Part shown: positions 8,668 through 20,114 of the stretch, one piece after another | How positions within the stretch are numbered: the stretch's first letter is position 1 | Layout: every line of letters starts with the position of its first letter | Assembly (NCBI GenBank): GCA_004151065.3 | Contig: NWUY0300010254.1 | Location: forward strand, 26,108-49,603 | Length of the DNA: 23,496 nucleotides | Source: Larix sibirica | Lineage: Eukaryota > Streptophyta > Pinopsida > Pinales > Pinaceae | Reading direction: 5' to 3' | Position numbers and translations under genes: made by a program | The notes under the pieces: model-generated | The model's database searches: none | Told to the model about the DNA's origin: nothing | Seen by the model: the letters and a program-made list of their open reading frames with translations, nothing else

Positions 8668-8978
8668 AATTCTTGTAAGAGAAGTAACCATCTTATAACT
8701 TGAGCACTGTTGTGAGGTTTTTCCATTAGGTATCTTATTGTTGAGTGATCGGTATGCACAAAAATTTGATGCCCTATTATGTAGTGCCGAAATTTGTTGA
8801 TGGCATGAACAACAACTAAGATTTCCTTCTCGGTGACTGTATAGTTGAGCTTTGCCCCTGCCAAGTTTTTTTGATATAATATATGGCGTATGGTTTCTTT
8901 TCCTCTTCATGTCCTGGGACTATACCAGTGGATTTGTAAGAGCCATCAAAGTGGATGTGAAAAGGTAAATCCTAGTTC
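8668..8978 (-). pseudogene. Ty3/gypsy RNase H domain (copy 2), cut at its C-terminal side
   Basis: Same sequence as 3410-3720: TEKEILVVVHAIN and HTDHSTIR with their acidic residues are present, but the domain is cut after LLLLQE at the N at 8667, so the last part (VVADYLSRL) is missing. The open frame that seems to cross the N into ERF-derived sequence is an artefact of the join. Confidence 0.88.
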
Positions 8979-10118
8979 GGGCCTTAGAGGACAAAAGCAG
9001 TAGTGGTTTTCTCATTGAGGTGGTCAAATGTTGTCATACATTGCTCAGTCCATTCGAAATTTGTGTCCTTGGATAAGAGAAAAAACATGGGAGCTTCCAC
9101 TCTGCTGAACCCTTATATAAATTTTCTGTAATAGCTTGTTTAGCCTAAAAATATCTTCACATCTCTTTGTTTGATTGGTCAAGGAATAGTTTTAATGATA
9201 GCTACCTTGGCTTGATCAAGTTCAACACCTCTTTGGGATATATGGTTCCCTAGAACTATGCCTTCTTCCATTAGCATTCAACACTTATAATTGCTTAGGC
9301 ATACACTCATTTTAGTGCATTTGTTCAGGAATGCTTCCAAATGTTCTAGTGCTTTCTAAAAATTTTGTCCATATGGTGTGAAATAATACATGTATACCTC
9401 CATCTGATCGTTGATGAAATATGCAAATATACTTAGGATATCCCTTTGAAAGGTTGTAGGGTCATTGCAGAGTCCAAATGGTAGCACTCTGTATGCAAAT
9501 GTGCCCCATGGGCAGGTAAATGTGGTTTTATCTTGATCAGTTGGGTGGATTTGTATTTGATTGTACCCACTGAAACTGTCCAAGAATGAAAAGAACTTGT
9601 TTCCAACAAGACTATCTAGTACCTAATCAATGAATTGTAGAGGAAAGTGATCTCTTTTGGTTGCCTCATTAAGCTCTCTATAATCCACACATATTCTCCA
9701 TTTCCCTCCTTTTTTTGGAACTATCACCAAGGTGATACCCACTCGCTGTCTGAAATATGATAAATGAATCCTGCATCAAATAGTTTCTACAGTTCTTGTT
9801 TGACTATACCTTTTAATGCCAGGTTCATTCTCCTTTGAGATTTCCTTATTGGAACAACACCTTCCTTGATATAAATATGGTGCTTGCAGATTTCAAGATG
9901 TATGCCCTTCATGTCGGTATAGGTCCAAGCAAAATATTTGTTATGATATGTGCGTACTTTAATGAAGAGATGTTCTTGATCATGTTTTAGATTTGCATTG
10001 ATGTTGACAGTATTTCTAGGTAGAATTTCTACTTTTTTCACTGCCGTAGGTTGTTGTTCCACATAAAATACCCGCTGCCACATTGTTTCTGGGTTTTTCG
10101 GAGGAGTTTTCAACACTT
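8979..10118 (-). pseudogene. Ty3/gypsy reverse transcriptase (copy 2), inactivated
   Basis: Carries the same defects as copy 1: YMYY in place of YxDD at 9383-9394, TAG at 9787-9789 and 9623-9625, and the one-base frameshift near 9730. The open frames 9356-9583 and 9787-10116 encode the palm (GYNQIQIHPTDQDKTTF, LPFGLCNDPTTFQRD) and the N-terminal region. Shared defects show that decay came before the copies separated, or that both are one locus. Confidence 0.9.
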
Positions 10119-10830
10119 CTTAATCTTGTCCTGTTGTAAACATTTCTTCAAGAACATTATGGTTAGGATAAGCATTTTGAATAAAGTTAGATAACTAAGT
10201 ATCTTCGGCTTCAGCTTTTAATGTTAAAGCAGTTTTTATGTTGAGGACTGGTTGCACAATTTGATCATACATATCATCAATATCATCTATCCAAATGGGG
10301 TTTCCGGTATCAATAGATAGTTTGGATGAGGAATAGATGGTTATCTTCTTTTAAAATTTTCCACTAGTTATGGTCATGTCTCCAGAACGATAGCCTATGT
10401 AAGCATCTGCCATTGCTAGCCATGGTATTCTCAGGATGATTGGGTATCCACTAAGTTTAACATTGACTTCTATGACTACAAAGTCTGTAGTATATTCCCA
10501 TGATTCAATGTTGATAATGATATCCTCTAGTATTCCATTCGGTCTGACGGTGGAGGTATCGACTAGCTGCAAAACTATAGTTGTTGGTCTTATAAAAGAT
10601 TGCAGGTTTAGAGATAACATTGTATCCTTTGTGATTGCACTTATTGCAGCCCCTAAATCAATGAGACTGCTGGAAATAGGCCTTTTGTTGATGCTCATGC
10701 TAACTATACGGACGCATGGGTCTAGATACTTGGGGTTGATAGATCTCCCTAACATAAGGTTTGCAAGCTAGCCTATGACGTTTATAGTAGCAGGATCTTT
10801 CTTTCTTCTTCCCGGTTTCTTTATACAGTT
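10119..10830 (-). pseudogene. Ty3/gypsy aspartic protease (copy 2), inactivated
   Basis: Open frame 10351-10755 is identical in translation to copy 1, including the DLG active-site change at 10651-10659. The acidic linker to RT and the basic KKPGRRKKDPAT linker to gag are also the same. Confidence 0.87.
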
Positions 10831-11618
10831 TTATTTTATGAATTTGTTGCAGATGGAGACAGCTATAATGGCTTGTAGGAGAGGAATCTGTATATTCAGG
10901 TGTTTTAATTCATTAAGTATGTCATTTTCTACTTCCTCTGGAATTTTTTGTTTGAGTTTGTCAAGAAATGGAGGGTTTGGAAGACTTGGATGAGTGGACC
11001 CTTGTGATTTTTCTTTATTTTCTTCCTCAGGAAGGTCCATAATTACTGGTTGTTGGTATGGTGGCACTGTTTGTTGAATCTCTCTTCGTGGCAGTGGATC
11101 TAGTATTACTTTTCTAGATATTAGGGTAACCACATTTAAGTCTAGCGTATCCACAACATAAGTTGGGAACTGCATCACTTTACTATTGTAGACTTTTTGA
11201 TTTGACAGATTGTTATTCGGGTTTGGAATGTGATTTGTTGGCATTGGAGGTGGTATTGGAGGTTGTTGGTTTTGGGGTGGAGGCATTATGACAACTTGTT
11301 TTGGTTAAGGTCTCCAGTTCAAGGAAGATGAATACTGATTTCCATAGTTTATTTGTGGTTGTTGGAAAAGTGAGGGGTACTGTTGGTATGGTTGAGCGAA
11401 GTATGGCTGATGGTATGGATTTTGGTTTTGTGTCCATTGACTCGGTCCTATTTGCAAAGGCCATGAAGTTTTTGTTTATGAATTCCAATTTTGGTATGGA
11501 TTTCCTTGATTGAAGTAGGCTTGATTATTTGCTTGAAATGGTCTAGAGAAATTGTTTCTTCGTTGGTTGACAAAACAGAGTTGTTCCACAGAACTTTCTG
11601 ATCCGGGATCTTAAATAG
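10831..11618 (-). pseudogene. Gag C-terminal proline-rich region (copy 2)
   Basis: Open frame 10831-11286 repeats the copy 1 protein. The base difference at 11167 (G instead of A) does not change the protein in this frame. Proline-rich start, then the conserved IPLLQAI block before protease. Confidence 0.75.
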
Positions 11619-12448
11619 CTACTTTGAATGAAGGGAGTAGATGACACTTGTCTGTTGTGTGATTTTCAGTGCATAGTCCACAGAATTCAATCATATTTAA
11701 TGTGCAGTGACCTTTCTCATGTTTTTTTATACATTTTGGACAAACAAAGCTAGTGCTTGAATAATATCATCTTGTTTTCTCTTGAGTTGTAATGCATCTA
11801 GTTGCATTGCCAGTGAATAAAGGATGTCAGTTTTCATATCATCTAAGAGATTACCTAAATCAGATTTATTAAGGGTTGGTACTGGAAATGATGATCCTCC
11901 TGTTGATGGGGTAATGCCTCTTAGTCTAGCCTTACCTTTTCTAGACCTTAAATAGTTTTTAAAGATTTACAGGATGTGATCAAAGGATTTAAGGAAGATA
12001 TCTCCATCGCCCAACAGGTTTATAATTTCTAGTTATTCTTCCCTAACTCTTCTAAGGAGCACTAACTTCAATGATTCTTGATCTAGGATACAACGAATGG
12101 CTCTTTTATAGCTAAGATGGAATCATTGTGCATAATATTCCAAATATTCCTTTTCTCCCTATTTCATTCTAAAAATTTCATCCCTGGTATCCTTGGCCTT
12201 GCAATAATCTCTATATTTATCCAAGAAAGCCTCTTTCATTTGATCCCATGAGAAAATGTTCTTTCCTTCCAAGCTCATGAACCATCTAAGCGCTAGATAT
12301 TTTAGTGGTTGAAGGAAATAGTCTTAGTTGTTGGGCATCTTCTGTGTAGCCAACCGATCTACAGATTACTTCAAATTCGAATAAAAAAGTGTTGGGGTAT
12401 TTCAAGGTTTGAGAGATTAGAGAGATTGATATTTTTCATTCGAGCATC
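11619..12448 (-). pseudogene. Gag core and zinc knuckles (copy 2)
   Basis: Contains the two short-spaced zinc knuckles (11644-11742) and the gag core blocks (RWFMSLEGKNIFSWDQM, KYRDYCKAKDTRDEIF) with the same frameshift near 12318 and the same stops as copy 1. It is truncated at the 5' end in the same place. Confidence 0.83.
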
Positions 12449-12916
12449 CCAAAACCAATACATGTCATTGCAAACTCTGCACAAATTACATTGCGGTCTG
12501 CTCTCGAAAGGGAAGAAACAAGAATTATCGAAACGGAGCCATTACCATATCTTGATCCTCAAAAAAACACAGCAACAACTACACTGTTTCCAGGACTGAC
12601 CTACTGGTCACTATAAGCAAAGTTAACAGGCCCATCAAAACATCCTTCTATCTACCCCATATTAAGCGTGGCTGACCGGCTAGCAACAGTTTTTCAAGGT
12701 TGCGATGATACTATACAAATAAATTCTGACATTAAAAGTTATTCCATATCTTCACGATGACTGCACCTTACATCTGAGACTAACAATGTTCAAGCCATCC
12801 GAAAAATTGGATTTGCTATGTGCAGGAACGTATCCAGAAAGAGGGCTTTTCATTGCTTGGGACGTATGGGTGTCATCGCTGCAGGGACAAAGAAATGGCT
12901 CATTCCTTTCTGACTG
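12449..12916 (-). other. Non-coding DNA between ERF remnant and gag (copy 2)
   Basis: Same as 7191-7658; no gene recognised. Confidence 0.45.
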
Positions 12917-13833
12917 CTATTTCTGGTCTTGAAACCACTCATACTCAGCTCCAAAATCCATAGTCCTCGCTACTCCTCGGATTGCTAATTCGTACTGGTC
13001 AGGAATCCAAGGCTCTGAATCACTAGCTGAGAGATTCTTACATATTTCTATTGGAGCTTTCTGTAGCTGGTCCTGCTCTTTGTCAGGCGATGTCATAGAT
13101 CCCGACAGAGCATGCATGTATACATGGCTCTCCACTTCCGAATAGTAAGGCAACAACATATCCTCCGAAATGCCTTGCAGTTGCTTCTCCATATTTCTAT
13201 GAGTAGATTGCCAACATATATCTCGAGGGATATTTGTAATCAACAATTCAAAGCCATCAGCATCTGACATATCATCTAGCCAGAAATTGGCATCTGACAA
13301 AGACAGCGGCAGCATCTGCTGGATGCTGGAAATCTCGGATTAATCAAAACTCTGAAGGATAGTGGAAATGTTCGACGAATCATTCTCCTCTTCGAAATAT
13401 TCCTCTAGTTTCTCCCCCTTTTCCCTTTTCATTAGGGTTTTGGGCAGATCGTAATTATCAAATGTGTGTGAAGGAGACAACGTTTTCGCGTCTATGAAAT
13501 CTACCCCCGGGGAAGATAGATTCTGAGACACATTAGACGAACTTTCCGTCGAGCTAATCGTACGGGATGAAGATATGGATTCTGAAATCAATCATATGAG
13601 AAGTGGGGAACAAGCCCCAAATGTTGTCGTTATAATTAATCTGAGACATTATTGCAGAGCCAGCGTGAGCATAGATGAAGTTGGTGCGCTCTCTGCAGCC
13701 ACTGATGGATAAAGAGGCATGGTCATAAGCCATAGTTGCCTTCTCGGCTGTGTCAAAGGTGCCGAGCTAGTGCCTCTCTTTGGTGAAGGGATTTCGAATC
13801 TCCGCGGCATAATGACCGCAAGTCCCTCCGAAG
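12917..13833 (-). pseudogene. AP2/ERF transcription factor remnant (copy 2)
   Basis: The same broken gene as copy 1: AP2 remnant with TAG at 13767-13769 in place of Trp, frameshift near 13592, C-terminal frame 13591-12917 with TAA at 13340-13342. Here the AP2 core reads YAAEI, the usual sequence, where copy 1 has YAADI (C at 13800 versus A at 8542). Upstream (13834-14204) there is no sign of the missing N-terminal AP2 strand or of an initiation codon in frame; the domain start seems lost by decay or by insertion of unrelated DNA. The C-terminal acidic region (DDMSDADGFELL, GAEYEWF) could have been a transcription activation region, by inference. Confidence 0.82.
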
Positions 13834-14204
13834 GGAAGACAGTCAATTTAAAATTAATTGCGCAGTACACAAACTTTTCTTTTGCTGCGAACTTTGATGG
13901 AAACTTCAATTTTGACTTCGTGAATGAATTCCACTCTCGTGAGTATTTATTTCGCATGAATTAACTTTGTGGACTTTTACTTTGCCCCAATATTTGATAT
14001 CGCACCAAATTTACTTCCCAGTAAATTAACTTCGCACATCATGCAATAACCTTGCGATATGCAATACACTCTTAAGCAAAATATATAATGAGATATTTCT
14101 TGTTAAAACATATGAAGGGAAGAATGAAGATTATGCCGAAGTTACTTCACGCTAAACTGAAACTTTACCACCATGAAATACTTGGAATTCTTTTACTGAC
14201 AGTA
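13834..14204. other. Non-coding DNA upstream of ERF remnant
   Basis: AT-rich, with recurring short words such as AATTAACTT and TTCGCA (for example near 13950-13970 and 14025-14040). No coding frame or recognised promoter. The part 13834-13924 is inside the duplicated block; 13925-14204 occurs once. It ends at the N at 14205. Confidence 0.4.
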
Positions 14205-14205
14205 N
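14205..14205. other. Assembly join (single N)
   Basis: Third single N, again at a change of sequence character. The short plus-strand open frame that spans it (14088-14324) has no support as a gene. Confidence 0.7.
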
Positions 14206-15470
14206 CCCCACCCTTCAAATTTGATCCCTGCCACCGACCCTTATTGTATCATAGAAATGACAAGAATAATGATGACAATACAGGTTCGTCGATATTGATG
14301 GACATTACAAAATATACAACATGACTACCGACTTCTCCTTTATCCATTGGTCCCGTAATGTGGTGTTGTAGCCGCAACATATCTCCTCCATTTCTTATTC
14401 AAAATGATGGGAGCCCTTTTTAAAACTCTATCAATTTTATTTGAACTTCTAGTTAGTATGATTTCTTAAGTTTTCATTTACTACTTAGTTATAATTTGGC
14501 TTAAACAATCCAATTTCGAAGGGTTTCGATCCTGATGCTTTCTGGAACCGAGGTCACCTTATATTTTTATTGACGGATCCTCGACGTCGAGGTGCACAAT
14601 TCGGCATGGTGATTTTCACTTACTTTATCTTTCGATGCAAAAATTACTTTTTCGATGTATCTTGCCCAATATTTCTTTTCTGTAGTAACATACCCAATTT
14701 TATTCAAAATATTATTTAAATCTATTTAAAGATCCTTAATCACAGAGCGAAATAGTCAAGGAGTCCATCCTAAAGTTTGATTTTAACTCTTTGATGTTCT
14801 AACTCCGACGTCGGTTATCCTACATCGAGATTGACTTTTGTATTGTTAAACCAAGTTTCTCGATGTCATGGAACCATACGCGTTATTCGGATTTTATTTA
14901 TTTTCTTTACAGATCTGGAACATCAGAAGTGATATTGTGTTTTGTTAACATTCTCATGTCGACATCGTAGACCCTATCTAATTATTCATTTAAATTTATT
15001 ATCGATATTCCATTGTTTTGGAAACTTCGTTTTAACACAATTTTTATGCTCCCGCATCTGGACACCCGATGTCCAACTTTCTTATCAGCCCTACATTGAA
15101 AACGTTATATAATCATTGGAAAGCTCATTGACCAAGGTCGCTCGTTCCGAGATCCATAAAACATTTCGAAAAGCGGTCAAATCTATAATTAATTGATAAT
15201 TATAATGATTTAACCGTCATTTGACCCCTTTTTTGCATTTAATTATGATTCGAGATTTAACTTATTGATTTATAAATGCAACACTTAAGGGATTTCTTTC
15301 GAAATTACTTTGCATTTTTACCCTACAAACACCCTACGATTGAGAGATTCTAAGCAATTTGAAATTTTACCAGTTGTTTTGCAGCCTTTAACCAATGAGT
15401 TTTTTTTATTTTTTTATATATAGTTAATCTTGTTTTCATTTCAAATTGTACTTATTATGGATAATACTGT
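14206..15470. other. Non-coding leader or LTR-like DNA before the plus-strand gag-like frame
   Basis: No coding frame recognised. The words TCGACGTCGAGG (14580), CCGACGTCGG (14809), CTCGATGTC (14858), ATGTCGACATCG (14956) and CCCGATGTCC (15066) recur, in otherwise AT-rich DNA. Its place before a gag-like frame suggests the LTR or untranslated leader of that element, but no LTR partner, primer-binding site or target duplication was found. Confidence 0.35.
15271..15277 (+). promoter_or_regulatory. Candidate TATA box
   Basis: TATAAAT about 200 bases before the start of coding similarity on the plus strand. In AT-rich DNA this may be chance; only its position makes it worth noting. Confidence 0.2.
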
Positions 15471-16854
15471 AGATTTCAACCGATATAATGGCTTGAAGGA
15501 CTAGAGCCAAGGCTGCGACTTCCATAGAAGCTAAAGACCCAAACTTTGGGATATTTTTTGACATTAATCATAGAAATGGAGACCCCCAATGCATAGGTCG
15601 GGAAAACATCTACAACTTGTTCGACAATGGAATTTTTTCACAGACGTCGAGTTATTCCAAAAGATTCGAAGTTCGAACCTCCACACCATCGCTGCACATC
15701 CCGCTATCATGCCATATATAGACCTTGTGAAGTGGTTGATAGCATTTGCAGATATGCCCACCTACTCGTTCCGGGATGTAAACTAGGCATTCATTGCAAT
15801 TTTCAAACCAGATACCATTGCCTGGATGTAATCTGTCAAAGCCCCCACAGACTTTGCTTTCTCTAGCGTTTGCTGTTGAGTATGAGAAGAAGTTTGATTT
15901 TGCGGAACTGTTTAAAGGTTGGTGGTTTGACGAGGAAGGTTTCCGGGTAAAACCCAACAGGATTTATCCCTGAAGACATCTCAGGTATCCAATTAAGCTG
16001 TTGCTCTCCATGCTATGTAGGTTTTATGCGTTGGATAATTGCATAGAATTTAAGTTGGTGGTATCCTCTGGTACATCACATTACTACTCATGTCCAAGTT
16101 GTCAACTTGGCTCAAATTTTCTCACACAACATGAAGACCGCTATCGGGTTAGTAAAGTATTCCCCTGTGACGAAAAAGTCTAATTTTTTCTTTTTAAATT
16201 ATTTATTTGATGTTGTATGTGCTTCTCTCAAGTTCCCTTTAATGAACTAACACTGGACTGTGCAATCATATCCTATACACATCTATTGTGCCGCATTGTG
16301 GGAGGAAACCTATAAACCCTACATCTATGATATTTGCGAGAACTTTGTCGGTCCTTTTTACCTCACAATTTACAAAGTTGGCACCCGCATGATATCAGAA
16401 GATGTTAGGAAGATAGTGGATACCATGGGGAATTGGTATTGTGGAGAGTAATTTATCTATATCAGGATATGGGGCTATAATTTACTTCATCTTCTCCCTA
16501 GGATTGTTCCGGATAGAATGGTGTTAGAGGAATTGGCTTATCAAACTGAAGTAGAGGGAATTCATGATAGATGCACTTTCATGAAAGAAAGACATGGGCC
16601 AAGTTCTCTCTCTACTTGAGACATTTGGTTATTCAAAATGCTCTTCATGATTATCTGATGGCAAATAGATTACATGAATTGAAATTAGGGATGGGTATTA
16701 GGAGGATGCATGATCCCGTTCATTTTGTAGAAGGTCACTTTTAACATCTTAAATTAAATCTACCTATATCCATGGGATATATCCAAATGACTTTTTCTAC
16801 CAAGGTATCATGACCTTTGAATAATCTTTAGCTAAAATAGATTACTGTGTAGAA

Positions 16855-17192
16855 AGGACCCACATTCATGAAGAGCATAAAAATCAAAGGATCCAGGCAT
16901 TGGAGGAAAGGATATTTTTTTTTCCTTGGAGGAAGATGCAAAGAAAGCAAAACAATAAGCATTGAACAAATCCTTGGTTTAAGCAGTGGACAAACCAAAA
17001 ATTCCATACAGCAATCAACTGATCAATAAGTTGTATAAAGATCCTAAATCCTCTTTTATAGTTGGTTCCAGTTCTGAGAATATTTCAAATTTGGTTAGCA
17101 AAAATGTTAAGCCTTCAATTCCCACTGTGCCTAATCATGTCCCCTCCAATTCTACTATCCAAGTTATTGATTTAGACTTAGAAAATCCTTAG
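16855..17192 (+). other. Helical segment and start of Ser/Pro linker within the gag-like frame
   Basis: The sequence KIDYCVERTHIHEEHKNQRI, then QALEER and EEDAKKAKQ, is charged and probably helical. It then passes to open frame 16986-17192 rich in Ser, Pro and Asn (SSSENISN, PSIPTVPNHVPSNST). The pattern suggests a hinge between a structured N-terminal part and a flexible middle part of the protein. Confidence 0.45.
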
Positions 17193-17894
17193 GAGTGTTC
17201 TAGTCTACTCCGGTCATATAGGAAAACCTTGACCCTTTACGTCTATATTTTTCATCTACTCCTCCCATTACCACAGCCACTAGTTCTCATTGGAACTATT
17301 CCTACGCCAATGGTCATAATACCCATGAATCTCACAATCAACCTACTCAACAATCCATAAACCCTCCACCTAGTTCTCCCATAGATTCCTTGTCTAACTC
17401 TCATCCATTTACAATCCCCCATTGTCACCTATAGTTGAAAAGATTCTTACTCAAGATCAGGTTAATCCTCCTACTTCACAAAGTCCACATGTTGAACAAC
17501 CAACAAAACCAATGGAAATATACGTCTCCCCTCTGTTTAAGGATAGTGGAAGTCTTACTATTCATCCTGAAAATACTCCATCTTCCATCCAAACCCCTCA
17601 GTTAGAACTTGTTCCGCAACAATCCTTTTTTCCCCAAGTAAATCATATTGACACCAAGACTTCTGAAGTTCCTCCTGAAGGGTAGATACATACACCTACA
17701 AAGTCAATGGCTTTAATTTACACTATTGATTCCATAGTAGCAGCCTCACAAGGAACTGTTGATTTCAGGGAGGATGTTGTTGTTTGCCTTGGTGATAATT
17801 TCTTTAGTAGGAAGCAAAAGGTGGCGACGGGGAAATGTGCCAAATGAGCTAGAGATGATGGTTTTATCAATGATCCACCTACACATCAAATAAT
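17193..17894 (+). other. Proline/serine/threonine-rich linker of the gag-like frame
   Basis: Two overlapping frames carry low-complexity sequence such as STPPITTATSSHWNYSYANG and NPPTSQSPHVEQPTKPM; the open frame 17422-17685 is part of it. A frameshift lies near 17420 and stops lie at 17683-17685 and near 17846. No domain recognised. Confidence 0.45.
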
Positions 17895-18167
17895 TTGGAA
17901 GCCAACTACCACAAATGTACAAAAGTAAGCTTCATGTACAACAACAACCATGAGAGCATTTGTAGTTTCCAACTTCCATACTGTGTCAACTTTGAATATG
18001 GTATTGATGAGGAAAAGTCTAAAGTGGCCTCTCTTGAAGCAAAAATGTTGTCACTACATTTTGATTTTATCAGGAAATTGGATGATATGAACAGTCAACA
18101 TCAGAAAGAGTTGGAGGACTTGAGAAAACAACTTGATTCAACATTGCAACAAAAGGGAGAAGAATAA
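17895..18167 (+). other. Predicted coiled coil in the gag-like frame
   Basis: Residues EEKSKVASLEAKMLSLHFDF and MNSQHQKELEDLRKQLDSTL have heptad-like spacing of Leu and other non-polar residues, as in a coiled coil that could drive self-association. Stops follow at 18165-18167 and soon after in the same frame. Confidence 0.5.
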
Positions 18168-18345
18168 AATAATGCAACAGAGCAAGTAGTTGAGATATGA
18201 GACTTGAAAGGAATGCTCCAATAGTTGAAAATACAATCGCCCCCTCCTTCATTTTTCAAGCTTACTCTGTATGAGTTCAAAGAAGAAGCCCTTTTCCTTA
18301 ATGATGAATATAGGGAACCTCAAAAATATTTCCTTTTAGGGCTTA

Positions 18346-18925
18346 ATGATATATATCCAAGATAATTTATGTCTGTTTGAACATTTGTCTGATGTATTGA
18401 ATGAGCATATGGAAAATAAGAAGGTAGGTGACAAAGCTTTTGGACAGTTGATAGATTGGCAGTATTACATTAAGAATGTTCCTAAATCCATCCATTGGAT
18501 GGATCTGATGAATTCAAAGGGGGGTAATTTGTCATTGAAGTCTTGGGGCATAGTGTGTGATGACACCCCTATTCTAATCCAAAAGGGACAAAAGTTGTGT
18601 GGTAGGCTATGGTCGCAAATAGATAATTTGATGGAGAAAATGGATATGACAATTTTTTCTAAGCTAATTGACTTGGTCCGTGCTAAATTTAAGTTTGTTG
18701 ATGTGGACCAACTATGGGATGATTCGGTAGAATGCATCAGAACACTTAGCCACATCCATCTCCCAACTTTGAATTTGTTTGTTTCATTTTCGATATCCGT
18801 CAAAGTACCCCTAGCATGCATCATACAAAGATGTAGCTGAGCTACAAGATGTGTTTTCAAATTGGAAATATTTCTTGGCCAACTCCAGCCAAAGCAGTTA
18901 GATTGTCCCAAGGCTTTTGGCACTT
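18346..18925 (+). other. C-terminal block of the gag-like frame
   Basis: Open frame 18346-18840 (GQLIDWQYYIKNVPKSIHWM, then GIVCDDTPILIQKGQKLCGR and LWSQIDNLMEKMDMTIFSKL) has the look of a real coding segment with many conserved-type Trp and Leu. Near 18800 the frame shifts and continues as SYKDVAELQDVFSNWKYFLA to a stop near 18898. Function unknown. Confidence 0.5.
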
Positions 18926-20114
18926 ATTTTGTGGATCTGGTTTATCCACCTTGTTGTATTTATTTTGACTTTGTTGTAAGGAAAAGGGATGCTAGAATTG
19001 AGACTACATTATGCACATATATGCTATGTATTTGGAGCTTGTAGTTGATTTTGTGGATTCTATTGATGACAGTTTGTAATATTTTTAGAGCCAGTTAATG
19101 GAATTGGAAGATATTATGCAATCTTGGTGTTAGCCTCATGAGTAAAAATGGAATATGTTATGTGTTTTATTCATGTTATTTCAATTATTATTTTCTCAAT
19201 TTAATTATGCAATATATCTCTAGAATATGTTAATTATTATTTCACATTCACATTTCATTGGCTATATTTAGACTTTGAAAGTTTTATTTGTTGCATAGTT
19301 GATTTAACTAATAGTGTAATGAATAGGGTTGTGATATCTACTCAACTTTTGTTTATTGCACAATTATAGGTTCTTTAACCATCTAGGTTTTCACATTAAC
19401 TCACATAGATTTGTTGATCGGTTTAATAGGATAATATGTAATTCTTGAGTATGTTTCATAATGTTTATTGATATTGAAGTCTTCTGCAACATTTAATAGC
19501 TGTAAGAAGATTATGCTTAGTCATTAATATATTACTAGTTATGTTAAGTCTTACCTTTTAACATGTTTAATTAATTTTGAATCTCTTCATGATTGATTCT
19601 AGCATGTTTCATTCTTGATAATCTATTGATTTGTTTTAGTTTTAAATCTGATTAATTCTAACTTTTTAATGTTTTTTATAGTTATCCCACTTAAGCGAGT
19701 ATTCCTGTGTGAGTGTTAGATTAGGGTAGGCCACATATAGGATTGTCTGAAAAATTAGGATATTAATTATTTTAGGAAAACTCAAGCCTATGTTTCATTT
19801 CATAAGGAGCAATTTTTATTGGCAACGTGGCCAATCAAACTTCATTGGAAACAGTCATCCCAAACGACTTAGGAGCTAAGAGACCCTTCCATGGGGTTAT
19901 TTGAAACCCTTAGATAGGATTGTTTCCCTTACATTGATAGGATATGCCATTTCTTCCTATAAACATGTGGTTCAATTGTAATTTATAGTTTGGAAAAAGG
20001 TCGACAACTCCTTTCCATGGGAGTTGATTGAAAATAGAAAGAGCAGGTTTGCTTTCGATGTGGGATGTTATGTGATTTTTCGCGCTTGGGGAAGGGTAGG
20101 CAATCCTTCTTGAA
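18926..20114. other. AT-rich non-coding DNA between gag-like frame and tandem array
   Basis: No coding or RNA gene seen. From about 19830 there are single words that foreshadow the array (ACCCTTCCATGGGG near 19890 and GAAGGGTAGG near 20091), and a short palindrome with arms CAACTCC/GGAGTTG near 20005-20027, so degraded monomers may begin before 20115. Confidence 0.4.

Larger units (their letters stand above)
8668..13924. repeat. 5257-bp duplicated block, copy 2
   Basis: Near-identical direct copy of 3410-8666. Unlike copy 1 it continues past its right edge into further sequence (13925 onward), so it preserves the natural upstream context of the ERF remnant. Its left edge, inside RNase H, is the N at 8667. 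Confidence 0.95.
15475..18925 (+). pseudogene. Long decayed gag-like reading frame of a plant retroelement
   Basis: Plus-strand coding similarity continues for about 3.4 kb through many frames and stops. In order: AKDPNFGIFFDINHRNGDPQ (about 15525); LHTIAAHPAIMPYIDLVKWL (15680); FAVEYEKKFDFAELFKGWWF (15865); HNMKTAIGLVKYSPVTKKSN (16125); YPIHIYCAALWEETYKPYIY (16265); YIRIWGYN and LPRIVPDRMVLEELAYQTEV (16455-16555); LHELKLGMGIRRMHDPVHF (16670); a helical segment; a Ser/Pro-rich linker (17190-17890); a coiled coil; and a C-terminal block (QLIDWQYYIKNVPKSIHWMD). In-frame stops include 16248-16250 and 16449-16451. From memory these blocks match long gag-like proteins frequent in gymnosperm repeats. 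No protease, RT or integrase follows, so it may be a non-autonomous element. A lost host gene is less likely. Confidence 0.6.

Noticed and set aside
8391-8864. Open frame joining RNase H to an ERF-derived peptide
   Set aside because: It crosses the N at 8667, and its second half is the wrong frame for the AP2 domain. It is a product of the join, not a fusion gene.
13649-13957. Minus-strand frame MRNKYSREWNSFTKSKL as the ERF N-terminus
   Set aside because: It is out of frame with the recognisable AP2 residues and has no AP2 similarity itself.
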